Below, piece by piece: positions 1 through 8,647 of a stretch of DNA of 36,570 nt. The DNA lies in contig DGHT01000025.1 of the NCBI GenBank assembly GCA_002392765.1, positions 1 to 36,570 of the forward strand, read 5' to 3'. Source of the stretch: Verrucomicrobia bacterium UBA3841. Lineage in GTDB: Bacteria; Verrucomicrobiota; Kiritimatiellia; RFP12; UBA1067. Both the position numbers and the translations under genes were made by a program. Positions within the stretch are counted from its first letter, which is position 1; the number at the start of each line of letters is the position of its first letter. Below the pieces are notes generated by a model that saw only the letters and a program-made list of their open reading frames with translations, did not search any database and was not told the DNA's origin.

Positions 1-68
1 CCTTAAGTTAGCGGCATTCGGGTCTTGTCTAATCGGAATATGGCAACCCTCAATGAGGCGGCGGGGGC

Positions 69-100
69 GGAAGTGTTGCCAATGTGGAAGTGTTGCCAAT
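69..100. repeat. Tandem 15-bp direct repeat
   Basis: The 15-mer GGAAGTGTTGCCAAT occurs twice, at 69-83 and 86-100, with a period of 17 bp. It lies in non-coding DNA at the window edge. No function is evident. Confidence 0.7.
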
Positions 101-142
101 TGGGATTGGGAATGATGCAGTTGAAAAACCTGCATATCTGTC

Positions 143-215
143 TCACGCAAAGTACGCTAAATTCGCAAAGCAACCCTAAAAAAGAACCTTTGCACACTTC
201 GCGAACTTGGCGTGA
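143..215. repeat. Imperfect inverted repeat (28-bp arms, CGCAAAG type)
   Basis: The arms at 143-170 and 188-215 are reverse complements at 22 of 28 positions and are separated by a 17-base loop. The outer ends (TCACGC and GCGTGA) and the inner ends (GCAAAG and CTTTGC) pair perfectly. It looks like a small intergenic repeat element. Apart from this, the 15-bp tandem repeat and the promoter at 303-332, I see nothing in bases 1-400; the short ORFs there have no recognisable product. Confidence 0.55.
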
Positions 216-302
216 AATATATTCGGTGGCAATTATATATAGTGGCAACAATTTCATAATTTAATAATTTCACTATTTTGAAACGAGCGGGACATGGTTG
301 CA

Positions 303-332
303 TTGACGCGTCAGACTTTTTTTTGATATAAT
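303..332 (+). promoter_or_regulatory. Sigma70-type promoter upstream of the 401-8431 block
   Basis: A -35 TTGACG (303-308) is followed after 18 bp by -10 TATAAT (327-332). The -10 is embedded in TTTTGATATAAT (321-332), a 12-mer that recurs exactly at other transcription-unit starts in this window. It lies about 70 bp upstream of the ATG at 401. Confidence 0.75.
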
Positions 333-400
333 TTCCCAACTGATGGAATTTAGGCTTACAGGTCAATAAGCCCTAATTCTCCACCAAAAGGACCAACACA

Positions 401-553
401 ATGCATACACTGAAGAATCTTGCCATCGCCGCCGCCATGGTCGGCCTCGTCGCGTCTGCCCAGGCCGAGTATTATCCCGGCTCCACGGACTTCGAAGAGC
501 GTTGTCAACTACAAACTTTCGCAGACCATAGCATAGAAGATGTTCAGTATTAA
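401..553 (+). CDS. 50-residue signal-peptide ORF (leader or remnant of a truncated secreted protein)
   Basis: The ATG at 401 follows AAAAGGA (386-392), a good ribosome binding site, and sits just downstream of the promoter at 303-332. The first 22 residues form a textbook signal peptide: MHTLKN, a hydrophobic core rich in Ala/Val, then ASAQA before EYYPG. Only about 28 residues follow before TAA at 551. The frame overlaps the start of the next gene (ATG 540) by 14 bases. That downstream ATG has no convincing Shine-Dalgarno site of its own, so this ORF may serve to couple its translation. I read it as either a short secreted peptide or the 5' end of a surface-protein gene whose remainder was deleted, leaving promoter, RBS and leader. 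No family is recognised. Confidence 0.5.
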   Translation: MHTLKNLAIAAAMVGLVASAQAEYYPGSTDFEERCQLQTFADHSIEDVQY

Positions 554-2282
554 TAGAAGCGCAGTTGCGTGCATAATCGTTCTTGCCGCGTCATTGACGG
601 CAATAGCCGTACCATCGGAGCAGAAGCCGCTTCGGTTCATGTCATTCAACATCTATGGGGCCGGATACGGAGGATTTTCCGCCGAAGAGCGCGAAGGCCG
701 TGCAATCTCGGTCGTGCGGCGTCAGTCGCCGGATGTCATCTCGTGGCAGGAGGTGAACGCAGGCTGGTGGCAGAGCCGGCTTTTCGGCGACATGACGGAA
801 TATGGCGTCGTGCGCGGCGACGAGGATGCGGCTCTCGTGCGCGCCGGCGCGAATCTCGCGGAGCGCCGCGCCAACTGGGTGAACCACGAGCCGCTCATGT
901 ACCGCAAGGACCGTCTGGATCTGCTCGACTCGGGACTTGACTTCTACCATGTTTCGCTCCAGGTCGAGAAAAGCCTAACATGGGCCGTTTTCGCGGACAG
1001 GACCGACGGACGCCGCTTCATTGCCTTTGCGACGCACTTCTGGTGGCAGAGCAACGGCGCGGAGTCCGACGCCATCCGCGAACTTAATGCGCGCCACGTG
1101 CTGGACCGCATCGCGTCCGTCCGCGCCAAATGGGGCGATCTGCCCGTGATCGGCGGCGGCGACTTCAACTGCGAGGCCGGTTCGCCTGCGCTTAAGGCAT
1201 TCGCCGCCGCAGGATACGCCGACGCGGGCGAGGTTGCGCCAGTGCGGTCGAAGATTCCGTCAGAGCACGGCAAGCTCGTGCGCGACGAACAAGGGCGCTG
1301 CCGCGGACGCGTCGGCAAGGCGGGCGAAAAGGGGCATCGCATGCTCGACCACATAGTTTTCGATTTGCGCGGCGCAAAGGCGCTGCGGCATGATGTGGTA
1401 ATCGACGAAGAGGCGATCCACATTTCCGACCACTCGCCCGTCGTCGTCGATTTTCTCTTGCTCGACATGCCGCCGCCAAGAACCGCGCCGCTCAAAATGA
1501 CAGACATCGCGCACCGCGGCATGTGGGACAAATCGGTCCCGCAGAACACGATTGAAGCTATACGCCGTGCATACGAGAGCGGCGCGCGCTGGGTCGAGAC
1601 CGACTTCCACCACACGAAGTCCGGACAGATGGTGTGCATGCACGCCGACAAGGAACTGAAGCGCTACACCGGCTGCGCCAAGCGCGTCGTCGACCTCACG
1701 CCCGACGACATTGCAACGCTCGACCTCGGCTCTGCGGACAAGCTCGACCGGCCCTACAGAATCCCGCTTCTGGATGAGGTTTTGGCGGTAGTTCCCAAAG
1801 ACTGCGTCCTGCAGGCGGAGATCAAGGGCTATTCGCCGCAGTATGCCGACCTGTTCGACGCGGCAGTCCGAAAGGCGGGACTCACCGAGGCGAATATCGT
1901 CGTTTCGTCGTTCCAGTACGATGCGCTCAAGGACTTCAAGGCGAAATATCCAAAGTACCGCGCAGTCTGGCTCGCGGCTCTGCCGCGCGGCAAACCGTTC
2001 AACGTCAGCGAGTGGATCGACCGTTGCAAGGCGGCGAATGTCGAAGTGTTCTGTCCCGGATGCGACACGACAAAGAATGTGATGACGCTCGCCGACGCAA
2101 ATGCGGTGCGCGCCGCCGGACTGGAGTTTCGCGTCTATGGCGTCAACTCGCCTGCCGACCTGCGGCAGGCCGCGTATCTAGGCGCGACGGGCTTCACCAG
2201 CAACTTCTGGCGCGATGCGTTCGCGTGGGCGCGCGCTTGCATAGACGTCCCGAATTATGATATAATTATTTCAACAAGGTAA
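540..2282 (+). CDS. Secreted EEP-family / glycerophosphodiester phosphodiesterase fusion
   Basis: 580 residues with a signal peptide (about 1-24). Residues ~31-307 are an endonuclease/exonuclease/phosphatase (EEP) domain: SFNIYG at 35-40, metal-binding Glu in WQEV (E71), H166 in THFWW, GGDFN with D208 and N210, and the terminal SDHSP with D297/H298. Residues ~322-570 are a GDPD TIM barrel: AHRG 324-327, PQNT, E353 and D355, H368 and EIKG 427-430. Both domains are metal-dependent phosphodiesterase folds with catalytic motifs intact. GDPD proteins release sn-glycerol-3-phosphate from glycerophosphodiesters. EEP proteins act on nucleic acids, sphingomyelin or phosphoinositides. The pair may degrade phospholipid head groups or extracellular nucleic acid in the periplasm, but the substrate is not shown by sequence. 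The last codons overlap the promoter of the next gene. Confidence 0.9.
   Translation: MFSINRSAVACIIVLAASLTAIAVPSEQKPLRFMSFNIYGAGYGGFSAEEREGRAISVVRRQSPDVISWQEVNAGWWQSRLFGDMTEYGVVRGDEDAALVRAGANLAERRANWVNHEPLMYRKDRLDLLDSGLDFYHVSLQVEKSLTWAVFADRTDGRRFIAFATHFWWQSNGAESDAIRELNARHVLDRIASVRAKWGDLPVIGGGDFNCEAGSPALKAFAAAGYADAGEVAPVRSKIPSEHGKLVRDEQGRCRGRVGKAGEKGHRMLDHIVFDLRGAKALRHDVVIDEEAIHISDHSPVVVDFLLLDMPPPRTAPLKMTDIAHRGMWDKSVPQNTIEAIRRAYESGARWVETDFHHTKSGQMVCMHADKELKRYTGCAKRVVDLTPDDIATLDLGSADKLDRPYRIPLLDEVLAVVPKDCVLQAEIKGYSPQYADLFDAAVRKAGLTEANIVVSSFQYDALKDFKAKYPKYRAVWLAALPRGKPFNVSEWIDRCKAANVEVFCPGCDTTKNVMTLADANAVRAAGLEFRVYGVNSPADLRQAAYLGATGFTSNFWRDAFAWARACIDVPNYDIIISTR
2237..2266 (+). promoter_or_regulatory. 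Promoter inside the 3' end of the preceding gene
   Basis: TTGCAT (2237-2242), an 18-bp spacer, then TATAAT (2261-2266) within TTATGATATAAT. It overlaps the codons for the last residues of the EEP-GDPD gene (NYDIII is the -10 read as protein) and lies 40 bp upstream of the ATG at 2306. It probably drives 2306-8431. Confidence 0.65.
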
Positions 2283-2305
2283 AGCAAACCGAAAGGATTA
2301 ACATC

Positions 2306-5300
2306 ATGGAGTATTCAAGGGTTCGAGTTCTTGTCTTGGCTTTGGCTGTCGCAGCGCTTTACTCGGCTGTGGTTGCAGATACGGTAACGCTCGCGCCGCC
2401 AGAAGGTGCAACGACCAATGTGCTTTCGCTCATTACGGGCGACACTGCGGTAGAAGTCGCGGGACCCGGCGCGGTGAAGCTGAACCCCTCCAACATGCAC
2501 ATCGGCGGAACTACGCTTTCCGGCGGAACGCTCATCCTCTCCGGCGACATTCCTGCGGGCGGGCCTTCGCCAGTCGGCACAGGAACATTCACCGTCTCCG
2601 GCGGAACTCTCCGCGGCACCGGCTCCTTCGGCGGAGACATCACAGGAACGGGGGCGGCCACCCTCGCCGGCGACGGCAAGTTAACGCTCTCGGGCAACAA
2701 CAATTTCCAGTCAGGGGTGGCGATTTCCGAAGGTGTCGTGGAAATCTCAGGCGGAACGGTGACGTCCGGAGCTCGCATAGACCTCGGAACGGTGTCCGGC
2801 AAGTCTGCGACGCTTCGCATCAGTGGTGGCTCTATTACAAGTACAAGCAGTGGCAACTTACAGCGCGGATACGCCGCGAACACCGAATCGGTTCTTGTGA
2901 TGACCGGCGGCACTTTTGACGTTGGCGGAAATAATTCCGTCGTTGGTTTCAATGGCGGACCGGTCACGGCTAGAACCGACATTGCCGGAACCGCGGCTTT
3001 GCGGAATATCGGCAATTTCTACATTCACGCCGATGGAGGATCATCCTCCGTGAATGAAATCAGCGTTCACGACGGCGGAACGTTCGGATTCGTCTCGCTG
3101 TACGACAATGCTTCCGCCTCTACGACGCTTTCCGTCGACGGTGGTACGCTCGCAAACGACACAACAGGGATTGCTTCGGCGCGCACGTCAAGCAATAACT
3201 ATGGCTGGATAAGAAATAACATCACTTCATTCAAGGTCGGCCCCAGTGGCGTGACATTCACGACGGACAATGGAGCAGGCGCCGGACTTGCACAGATTCG
3301 CATGCCAATTCTCGCCGAGGCCGCCAGCGAAGGGGAGACGGCGAAAGGCGTTACATTCAAAACCGGCAACTGGGGTTACTATGTCGCTGGGAATGACTAC
3401 GAGGGGCCGACTGTTATCAGGAATGGTGCTGCGCTCTTCCTTTACAGCAATGGTACAATCCCGTCCGGCTCCGTCGTCACGGTCGCGTCTGGTGGCGAAC
3501 TATGCGTGTGCGGGGCAGAAAACAAATCCAAAACGGTTTCGTCGCTTGTTCTCCAGGACGGCGCGATTCTTGGCTTCGGGTTAAGCCTTAATACGCTTAC
3601 GGCTTCTAGTAGCGTAACGTTCCCCGCGCATGCAAAAATCGCGCTTTACAACAACGCGAACCCGACTACGGGTAAGAACAACACGGACGGAACATACGCC
3701 GTCCTGAAGGTTCCCGCGTCATACGCCGACGCACTCCGCGCCGTCTCTTGGACATGCGCGACGGCGACGAGCGGCAAGTCCTACACGTTCTCCGTGGCGA
3801 CGAGCGGCGACACGGCGACGCTCTCAATGACGATAGCCGCAGATTCAAGCGGAGCAATTACAGGGACCTCGAACCTCAATGCGGATGACTATTCCGTTGA
3901 CAGCAACATAACGATTAACAACAGTGGAACGCTTGTCGCCAAGAAGAACATCTACGGCTCCGCGACTGGCGGCTCAATCACCATCAATAACGGCGGGACG
4001 CTTGACGCTTCCGCCGGCAACATCCGCCCAGTAGACGCAAGCGGCAACTCGTTCCACCTCTACCTCAACGAAGGCGGGGCGCTTGTGGCGCGCAGCATAG
4101 AAGGAAAGTCGTCTCTTGCGACGACTACGCCAATGTTTCATTTCAATGGCGGCACAATCTATCCCGTCGGATTGAACACAAGTGACGGCAATCGTTACTA
4201 CCTCCGCTATCAGCCTGCGATCGTCGGCGCTCACGGTCTTTTCATAGACATGTCGAAGTGGGTTCGTCCAGATGGGTATGACAGTTGGGTTCGCGCGTCC
4301 ATTCAGAGCAATATCTACCACGATCCGGACTGCGTTGGTGTGGATGGAGGCATTACTGTCAAGGCTGCTGGCGACGACAAGGCCGTGGTGTATTTTGGCG
4401 GAAGTTTTGCCGGTTCTGGTCTTAATGGTGGTATTCTGGCCGAAAAGGGAGCCATCGTTTCAGCACACGCCACTGCTTTTGGAGGGCAGACCGTTGCCCT
4501 TGCCTCCGGTTCGCGCTTCCGCCCATTTAGTGATGCGACTGTCAATGTCGCGGATTTGACGATTGGCTCTAATGGTGCCTCGGAAGCCGTTAGACTTGAT
4601 CTCCCGTCTAATTCGGTATCTGCGCCTGGCATTGCCGTGTCTGGCACGCTGTCCGTTCTCTCTCCCGTCGAAGTTGCATTTACAGGTAGCTGGAACGACG
4701 ACTCCACTGTGTCGGCTGGCGTCTATACGGCGCTCGTCTATCAGGCGGCTTCGCCTGCACTCGACACCTCGCTCTTTACGGTGCCGCCCGGCTTCTCTAT
4801 TTCCTCCGAAACCGTCGCAATCAATACTGGTGACTACAATGGTTATACCGCGCTCGTTCTTACATTGGCGCAAGATGACCTTTCGCTCGATGATAGTGCG
4901 GAGAAAACAATTTCTGCCGATGCCACCTATGGCAATATCTACGTCGGCGACTTCGGCGTTGTGGCAAACAATACGCTGACCGTTTCCGACGGAACGGTGA
5001 CGGCCGACACGCTCCATCTGGCCTACCAGCCGGGAATTGGCACGAGCGCGGAAGATGGCATCCACCTTGACGCTTACAATCAAACCGGCGGCAAGGTCAG
5101 CGTCCAGACACTGCAAACGCACTGGGTAGGTGAAAATTCCGATGACACCGCCGGACGCGCGGACACGGAGATCAACATCTCAGGCGGACTCCTTGAAGTT
5201 GCAGGCAATGTGGAACTTGGATACAACCGCATGAAATCCGGGCGTACTTCGACAATCAACGTCTCTGGCGGACGCCTCGCGGTCGGCGGCGACATGCTGC

Positions 5301-6190
5301 TCATCCGCTACTCTGGCGGTGTATTCTCCGCAGCCGGCATTCTAAACATCACCGGCGGCGAGGTGGATGTCAAAGGCGTTGTGGATCTCTCCCGTACGAA
5401 GAATCAGGCAAGTGGAACAAAGAATGGCGGCATATGGCTCCATGGCGGCATTCTCAAGGCCGAAAACGTGATTCAGACGACGAACGACTGCCCCTACGCC
5501 CACTTCTATTTTGATGGCGGCGTTTACGCCCCATACGGCGCGGCAGCTGCGAACCGCACGATGCAGGGTCTCAATGAGGCATATGTCTCTACGAACGGTG
5601 CGATTATCGACACATCGGCGCTTCCCGCCGGCGAGACATACACTATCGCGCAGGCGCTGCTGACCGATCCTGCGCTCGATGGCGCGGAGGACGGCGGCCT
5701 TGTGAAGAAGGGGGCTGGAACGCTCGCGCTTTCCGGCGCGAATACGTTTACGGGTCCTGTCAAAGTTGAGGCGGGTACGCTCGGCATTGCTAACTCCGAC
5801 GCGCTTTCCGGCTATGTGGAGGTTGCGGACGGCGCAGTCCTCGATCTTGACGAGACTGGTGCGACAGTCGCGAGTATCGCCGCGAGCGGCGCGGTCGCCG
5901 GCAATCTCACTGTGACCGATGCTGTCGTTCTTGCAAACAACGGCTCAGTTCTCTCCGTTGGCGGCGACCTCACCTTTGGAGACGGCGCGGCGATCGACTT
6001 CGGACTTGCCGAGGACGAAGAAGTTCCGTCCGGCTGGACGCCTGTCGCGGCGGTTTCCGGCGAGATTACTCTTCAGAATGCTCTCCGCGTCCGCAACGCC
6101 GGCGACTTCAACCGCTGCAGGACGAGTGTGTCCGGCGGCGTTCTGTATGTGCGCCCGTTTAAATCAGGCACGCTTTTGATCATTCGATGA
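2306..6190 (+). CDS. Large secreted autotransporter-associated beta-strand repeat protein
   Basis: 1294 residues. The ATG follows AAAGGA. A signal peptide (about 1-24, hydrophobic core LVLALAVAALYSAVVA) leads into a very long Gly/Thr/Ser/Asn-rich region of short parallel beta strands with recurrent SGGT, GGTL and NNGGT turns, expected to fold as a right-handed beta-helix. A clear autotransporter-associated repeat (PATR) lies at about 1131-1168, recognisable by KKGAGTLALSGANTFTG. There is no C-terminal translocator beta-barrel and no PEP-CTERM motif; the protein ends in a short strand-like segment, so its anchoring route is unknown. Such proteins are much expanded in Verrucomicrobiota-like genomes and are presumed adhesins or surface fibres. 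The stop codon overlaps the ATG of the symporter gene (ATGA), so the two are probably translationally coupled. Confidence 0.85.
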   Translation: MEYSRVRVLVLALAVAALYSAVVADTVTLAPPEGATTNVLSLITGDTAVEVAGPGAVKLNPSNMHIGGTTLSGGTLILSGDIPAGGPSPVGTGTFTVSGGTLRGTGSFGGDITGTGAATLAGDGKLTLSGNNNFQSGVAISEGVVEISGGTVTSGARIDLGTVSGKSATLRISGGSITSTSSGNLQRGYAANTESVLVMTGGTFDVGGNNSVVGFNGGPVTARTDIAGTAALRNIGNFYIHADGGSSSVNEISVHDGGTFGFVSLYDNASASTTLSVDGGTLANDTTGIASARTSSNNYGWIRNNITSFKVGPSGVTFTTDNGAGAGLAQIRMPILAEAASEGETAKGVTFKTGNWGYYVAGNDYEGPTVIRNGAALFLYSNGTIPSGSVVTVASGGELCVCGAENKSKTVSSLVLQDGAILGFGLSLNTLTASSSVTFPAHAKIALYNNANPTTGKNNTDGTYAVLKVPASYADALRAVSWTCATATSGKSYTFSVATSGDTATLSMTIAADSSGAITGTSNLNADDYSVDSNITINNSGTLVAKKNIYGSATGGSITINNGGTLDASAGNIRPVDASGNSFHLYLNEGGALVARSIEGKSSLATTTPMFHFNGGTIYPVGLNTSDGNRYYLRYQPAIVGAHGLFIDMSKWVRPDGYDSWVRASIQSNIYHDPDCVGVDGGITVKAAGDDKAVVYFGGSFAGSGLNGGILAEKGAIVSAHATAFGGQTVALASGSRFRPFSDATVNVADLTIGSNGASEAVRLDLPSNSVSAPGIAVSGTLSVLSPVEVAFTGSWNDDSTVSAGVYTALVYQAASPALDTSLFTVPPGFSISSETVAINTGDYNGYTALVLTLAQDDLSLDDSAEKTISADATYGNIYVGDFGVVANNTLTVSDGTVTADTLHLAYQPGIGTSAEDGIHLDAYNQTGGKVSVQTLQTHWVGENSDDTAGRADTEINISGGLLEVAGNVELGYNRMKSGRTSTINVSGGRLAVGGDMLLIRYSGGVFSAAGILNITGGEVDVKGVVDLSRTKNQASGTKNGGIWLHGGILKAENVIQTTNDCPYAHFYFDGGVYAPYGAAAANRTMQGLNEAYVSTNGAIIDTSALPAGETYTIAQALLTDPALDGAEDGGLVKKGAGTLALSGANTFTGPVKVEAGTLGIANSDALSGYVEVADGAVLDLDETGATVASIAASGAVAGNLTVTDAVVLANNGSVLSVGGDLTFGDGAAIDFGLAEDEEVPSGWTPVAAVSGEITLQNALRVRNAGDFNRCRTSVSGGVLYVRPFKSGTLLIIR

Positions 6191-7398
6191 GCGAGAAAAT
6201 GGCAACGGTGTCGAAGAAGCATAGTACAGGGCTTTTTGTCCGCATTCTCATAGCGATCGTCTTCGGTGTCGCGCTTGGACTCGTCCTCCCCGATTTCGGC
6301 GTGCGGATACTCAAGACATTCAATGTTCTCTTTGCGCAGATACTGAAGTTCATCGTACCGCTTCTCATCCTCGGGCTTGTCATCCCGGCAATCGCCGATG
6401 TCGGCAGGGGAGCGGGCAAGATGCTGCTGGCGGTGATGGCGCTGTCGTACTGCTCAACTGTGGCAGCAGGTTTCTTCGCCTACGGGGCGGGATCGCTTCT
6501 TCTGCCGCACTATTTGCAGGCCGGCGTGTTCGAGGCGGCCGGGAACGGCAGGGAGTTCCTGCCGTTCTTCGAACTTAAGATACCGCCGGTGTGCGACGTG
6601 CTGACGGCGCTTGCGCTTTCATTCATGGTCGGCATCGGCATCGTATTCACAGGCGCCGATTCGCTCAAGCGCGTCGCGGGGGAATTCGGGTCCATCGTCA
6701 AACTGACGATTCTCAGGGTCGTAATTCCCGGTCTGCCTATCTATATTCTGACTATGATCAGCGAAATGACAGCGTCCGGCAAGCTCGCGGCCGCCGCCGG
6801 CGTCATGTTCAAGGTCATCGGCACAGGGTGGGGCCTTACGATCGTATTCCTCGTCCTTCTCTACACCGCCGCAGGCGTCGTTGCCGCCCGCAATCCTTTT
6901 GTCTGCCTTTGGAGAATGCTGCCCGCCTATCTCACCGGGCTTTCCATAGCATCGTCCTCCGCCGTCATTCCCGTCACGCTCGACTGCTGCGAAAAGAACG
7001 GAATCTCGAAGAATGTCCGCGACTTTGTGGTGCCGCTCTGCGCGAACGTCCACATGGCAGGCAGCGCAATCAAGCTCCTGACGAGCACGTACGCGATCTC
7101 GATTCTGTACGGATTCGACCTGCCGCCGCCTGCAGTGGCGAACTTCGTGTGCATGATGGCTGTCGCCGCCGTCGCGGCGCCAGGCGTGATGGGCGGGGTG
7201 TTGATGGCGAGCGTTGGACTTGTCGAGTCGATTCTCGGCTTCACGCAGGAGCAGACGGCGCTAATGATGACTATCTACCTCGCGCTGGACGGATACGGTC
7301 CGGCGGCGAACGTGACAGGCGACGGCGCGGTCGCGCTTGCCCTTGACCGGTTCTTCGGCAAGGCGGAAGATTCGCCGGACCTTCAATCCAAAGGATGA
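6187..7398 (+). CDS. DAACS-family (dicarboxylate/amino acid:cation) symporter, divergent substrate site
   Basis: 403 residues with multiple hydrophobic segments typical of GltP/GltT/SstT transporters. The family landmarks are the serine-rich loop SSSAVIPVT (256-264) and the last-helix motif NVTGD (375-379). The NMDGT motif of the family is replaced by HMAGS (289-293), losing the sodium-binding Asp. The position of the Arg that holds acidic substrate side chains (R397 in GltPh) is Gly371 in the stretch LDGYGPAAN. This points to uptake of something other than aspartate or glutamate, with altered cation coupling; that is inference from alignment by eye. Its ATG overlaps the stop of the beta-strand protein, and the LD-carboxypeptidase starts 4 bp after it. 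The three genes form a tight unit, and import of a small peptide or amino acid released from the wall is a possible role. Confidence 0.85.
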   Translation: MSEKMATVSKKHSTGLFVRILIAIVFGVALGLVLPDFGVRILKTFNVLFAQILKFIVPLLILGLVIPAIADVGRGAGKMLLAVMALSYCSTVAAGFFAYGAGSLLLPHYLQAGVFEAAGNGREFLPFFELKIPPVCDVLTALALSFMVGIGIVFTGADSLKRVAGEFGSIVKLTILRVVIPGLPIYILTMISEMTASGKLAAAAGVMFKVIGTGWGLTIVFLVLLYTAAGVVAARNPFVCLWRMLPAYLTGLSIASSSAVIPVTLDCCEKNGISKNVRDFVVPLCANVHMAGSAIKLLTSTYAISILYGFDLPPPAVANFVCMMAVAAVAAPGVMGGVLMASVGLVESILGFTQEQTALMMTIYLALDGYGPAANVTGDGAVALALDRFFGKAEDSPDLQSKG

Positions 7399-7402
7399 TG
7401 CC

Positions 7403-8431
7403 ATGCCGGACTTTTGCCGCCACCTCGTCAGACAATGGTTCATAGCCATTGCCGCAGTTTTCGCGGTTGTTGTCGATACGGTCGCGTTCGGCGCCGAAGC
7501 GCCTGGCAACTCTGCGAACGGCACGCTCGATTTTTCGGGATGCTTCCCGGCGGACCGAATACGCACGATTGCGCTCGTTATGCCTGCGAGCATCCAGAGC
7601 AAGAGCCAGTTCGACAGAGGGAAAGCCGCTCTGGAGGCGGCCGGCTACCGCGTGAAGGTGATGCCGCGCCTCAATTTCGAGCGCGTCGCGCCGGTCGAAG
7701 ACCGCGTTGCCGACTTTGAGCAGGCGTGGATGGATCCGGAGGTGGATCTCGTGCTTTGCGCGCGCGGCGGGCAGGGGGCGGAGGATCTCCTCGACAAGAT
7801 CGACTGGGACAAACTAAAGACCCGCAACCAGCGGGTGCTCGGCTTCAGCAACATCACGATGATTCTAAACGCGATGCTGAAGAAGAAGGCGGGCCATCCG
7901 TTTTCGGGATCGACGCTCAGCCAGTTTGTCTACGCTAAACGCCCGACATTCGACTGGATGGCGAAGGCGTTTGCGGAAGACGGCCCGATGCCGGACGTGA
8001 AACTGCGCGCACTGCGTCCGGGCTCATGCGCAGGCACCGCCTGCGGCGGACATGTCGCGCTCGTCCTGAAAGGCGCGCAGACAGGCTGGGCGGCGGACGC
8101 CAAAGGGCGCATCGTCTTTCTCGAGACGAGCATCCGCGAGCCATCGGTCGTGCGCGCGGCACTTGACGAACTTGTCTCGCTTGGCTACTTTAAAGAATGC
8201 GCCGGCGTAGTGTTCGGCGATCTTGCCGCAGGCGGGCCGAACAGGACGAAGCTTACGGGGAAGGCCCATAAAGCCGCAAAGGCCGAGATGGAGCAGATAA
8301 AGAAAGACTTCGCCGCCAAGATGACGTGTCCCGTCTATGATGGCTATCCATACGGCCACGTGCCGGTAAACTACACAATCGACTTTCTTCGCAGGAAGAC
8401 AATCACAGCCGACGGCGTCCTGAAGCAGTAG
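7403..8431 (+). CDS. Secreted LD-carboxypeptidase, peptidase family S66
   Basis: 342 residues from the ATG at 7403, chosen because AAAGGATG lies just upstream and the resulting N-terminus is a signal peptide or anchor (residues ~11-32). The S66 fold is evident: ARGGQG at 120-125, nucleophile Ser149 in GFSNIT, Glu241 in FLETS and His319 in YGHVPVN, giving a complete Ser-Glu-His triad. LD-carboxypeptidases remove the terminal D-Ala from muropeptide tetrapeptides. The usual LdcA is cytoplasmic and acts in recycling, so an exported version suggests work on wall fragments in the periplasm. It follows the symporter gene by 4 bp. The longer frame from 7337 overlaps the symporter and is less likely. 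Confidence 0.85.
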   Translation: MPDFCRHLVRQWFIAIAAVFAVVVDTVAFGAEAPGNSANGTLDFSGCFPADRIRTIALVMPASIQSKSQFDRGKAALEAAGYRVKVMPRLNFERVAPVEDRVADFEQAWMDPEVDLVLCARGGQGAEDLLDKIDWDKLKTRNQRVLGFSNITMILNAMLKKKAGHPFSGSTLSQFVYAKRPTFDWMAKAFAEDGPMPDVKLRALRPGSCAGTACGGHVALVLKGAQTGWAADAKGRIVFLETSIREPSVVRAALDELVSLGYFKECAGVVFGDLAAGGPNRTKLTGKAHKAAKAEMEQIKKDFAAKMTCPVYDGYPYGHVPVNYTIDFLRRKTITADGVLKQ

Positions 8432-8570
8432 TTTCGGCCGCTTGTTGTGAACTCTTTAGATGGCCGCTGCGCTCGAGATTGTAAATAACGCCGGAGAGCG
8501 GGATGGGCTGGTTCTATCAGAGGAAGATGTCGTTGCCGATGCCGGGAATCGCGATTCCACCGGGACGCTC

Positions 8571-8586
8571 GTTCCCCCAGTTTCCC
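8571..8586. repeat. Intergenic repeat module containing GTTCCCCCAGTT
   Basis: GTTCCCCCAGTT at 8571-8582, followed by a C/T-rich tract, matches the module at 10282-10293 and is the reverse complement of the core at 10389-10400. It lies in the 216-bp gap before the AAA-ATPase_like gene, and a second copy lies just beyond the 3' end of that gene. The rest of 8432-8647 holds only the promoter. Confidence 0.6.
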
Positions 8587-8611
8587 AGTTACCTCTTTCC
8601 TCAATTAGCGA

Positions 8612-8640
8612 TTGGAAAACTGCGGCGATTATGATATGAT
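8612..8640 (+). promoter_or_regulatory. Promoter of the AAA-ATPase_like gene
   Basis: TTGGAA (8612-8617), a 17-bp spacer and TATGAT (8635-8640) inside TTATGATATGAT. The predicted transcription start (about 8647) falls at or beside the ATG at 8648, so the transcript may be leaderless. Confidence 0.6.
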
Positions 8641-8647
8641 ATTTGGC

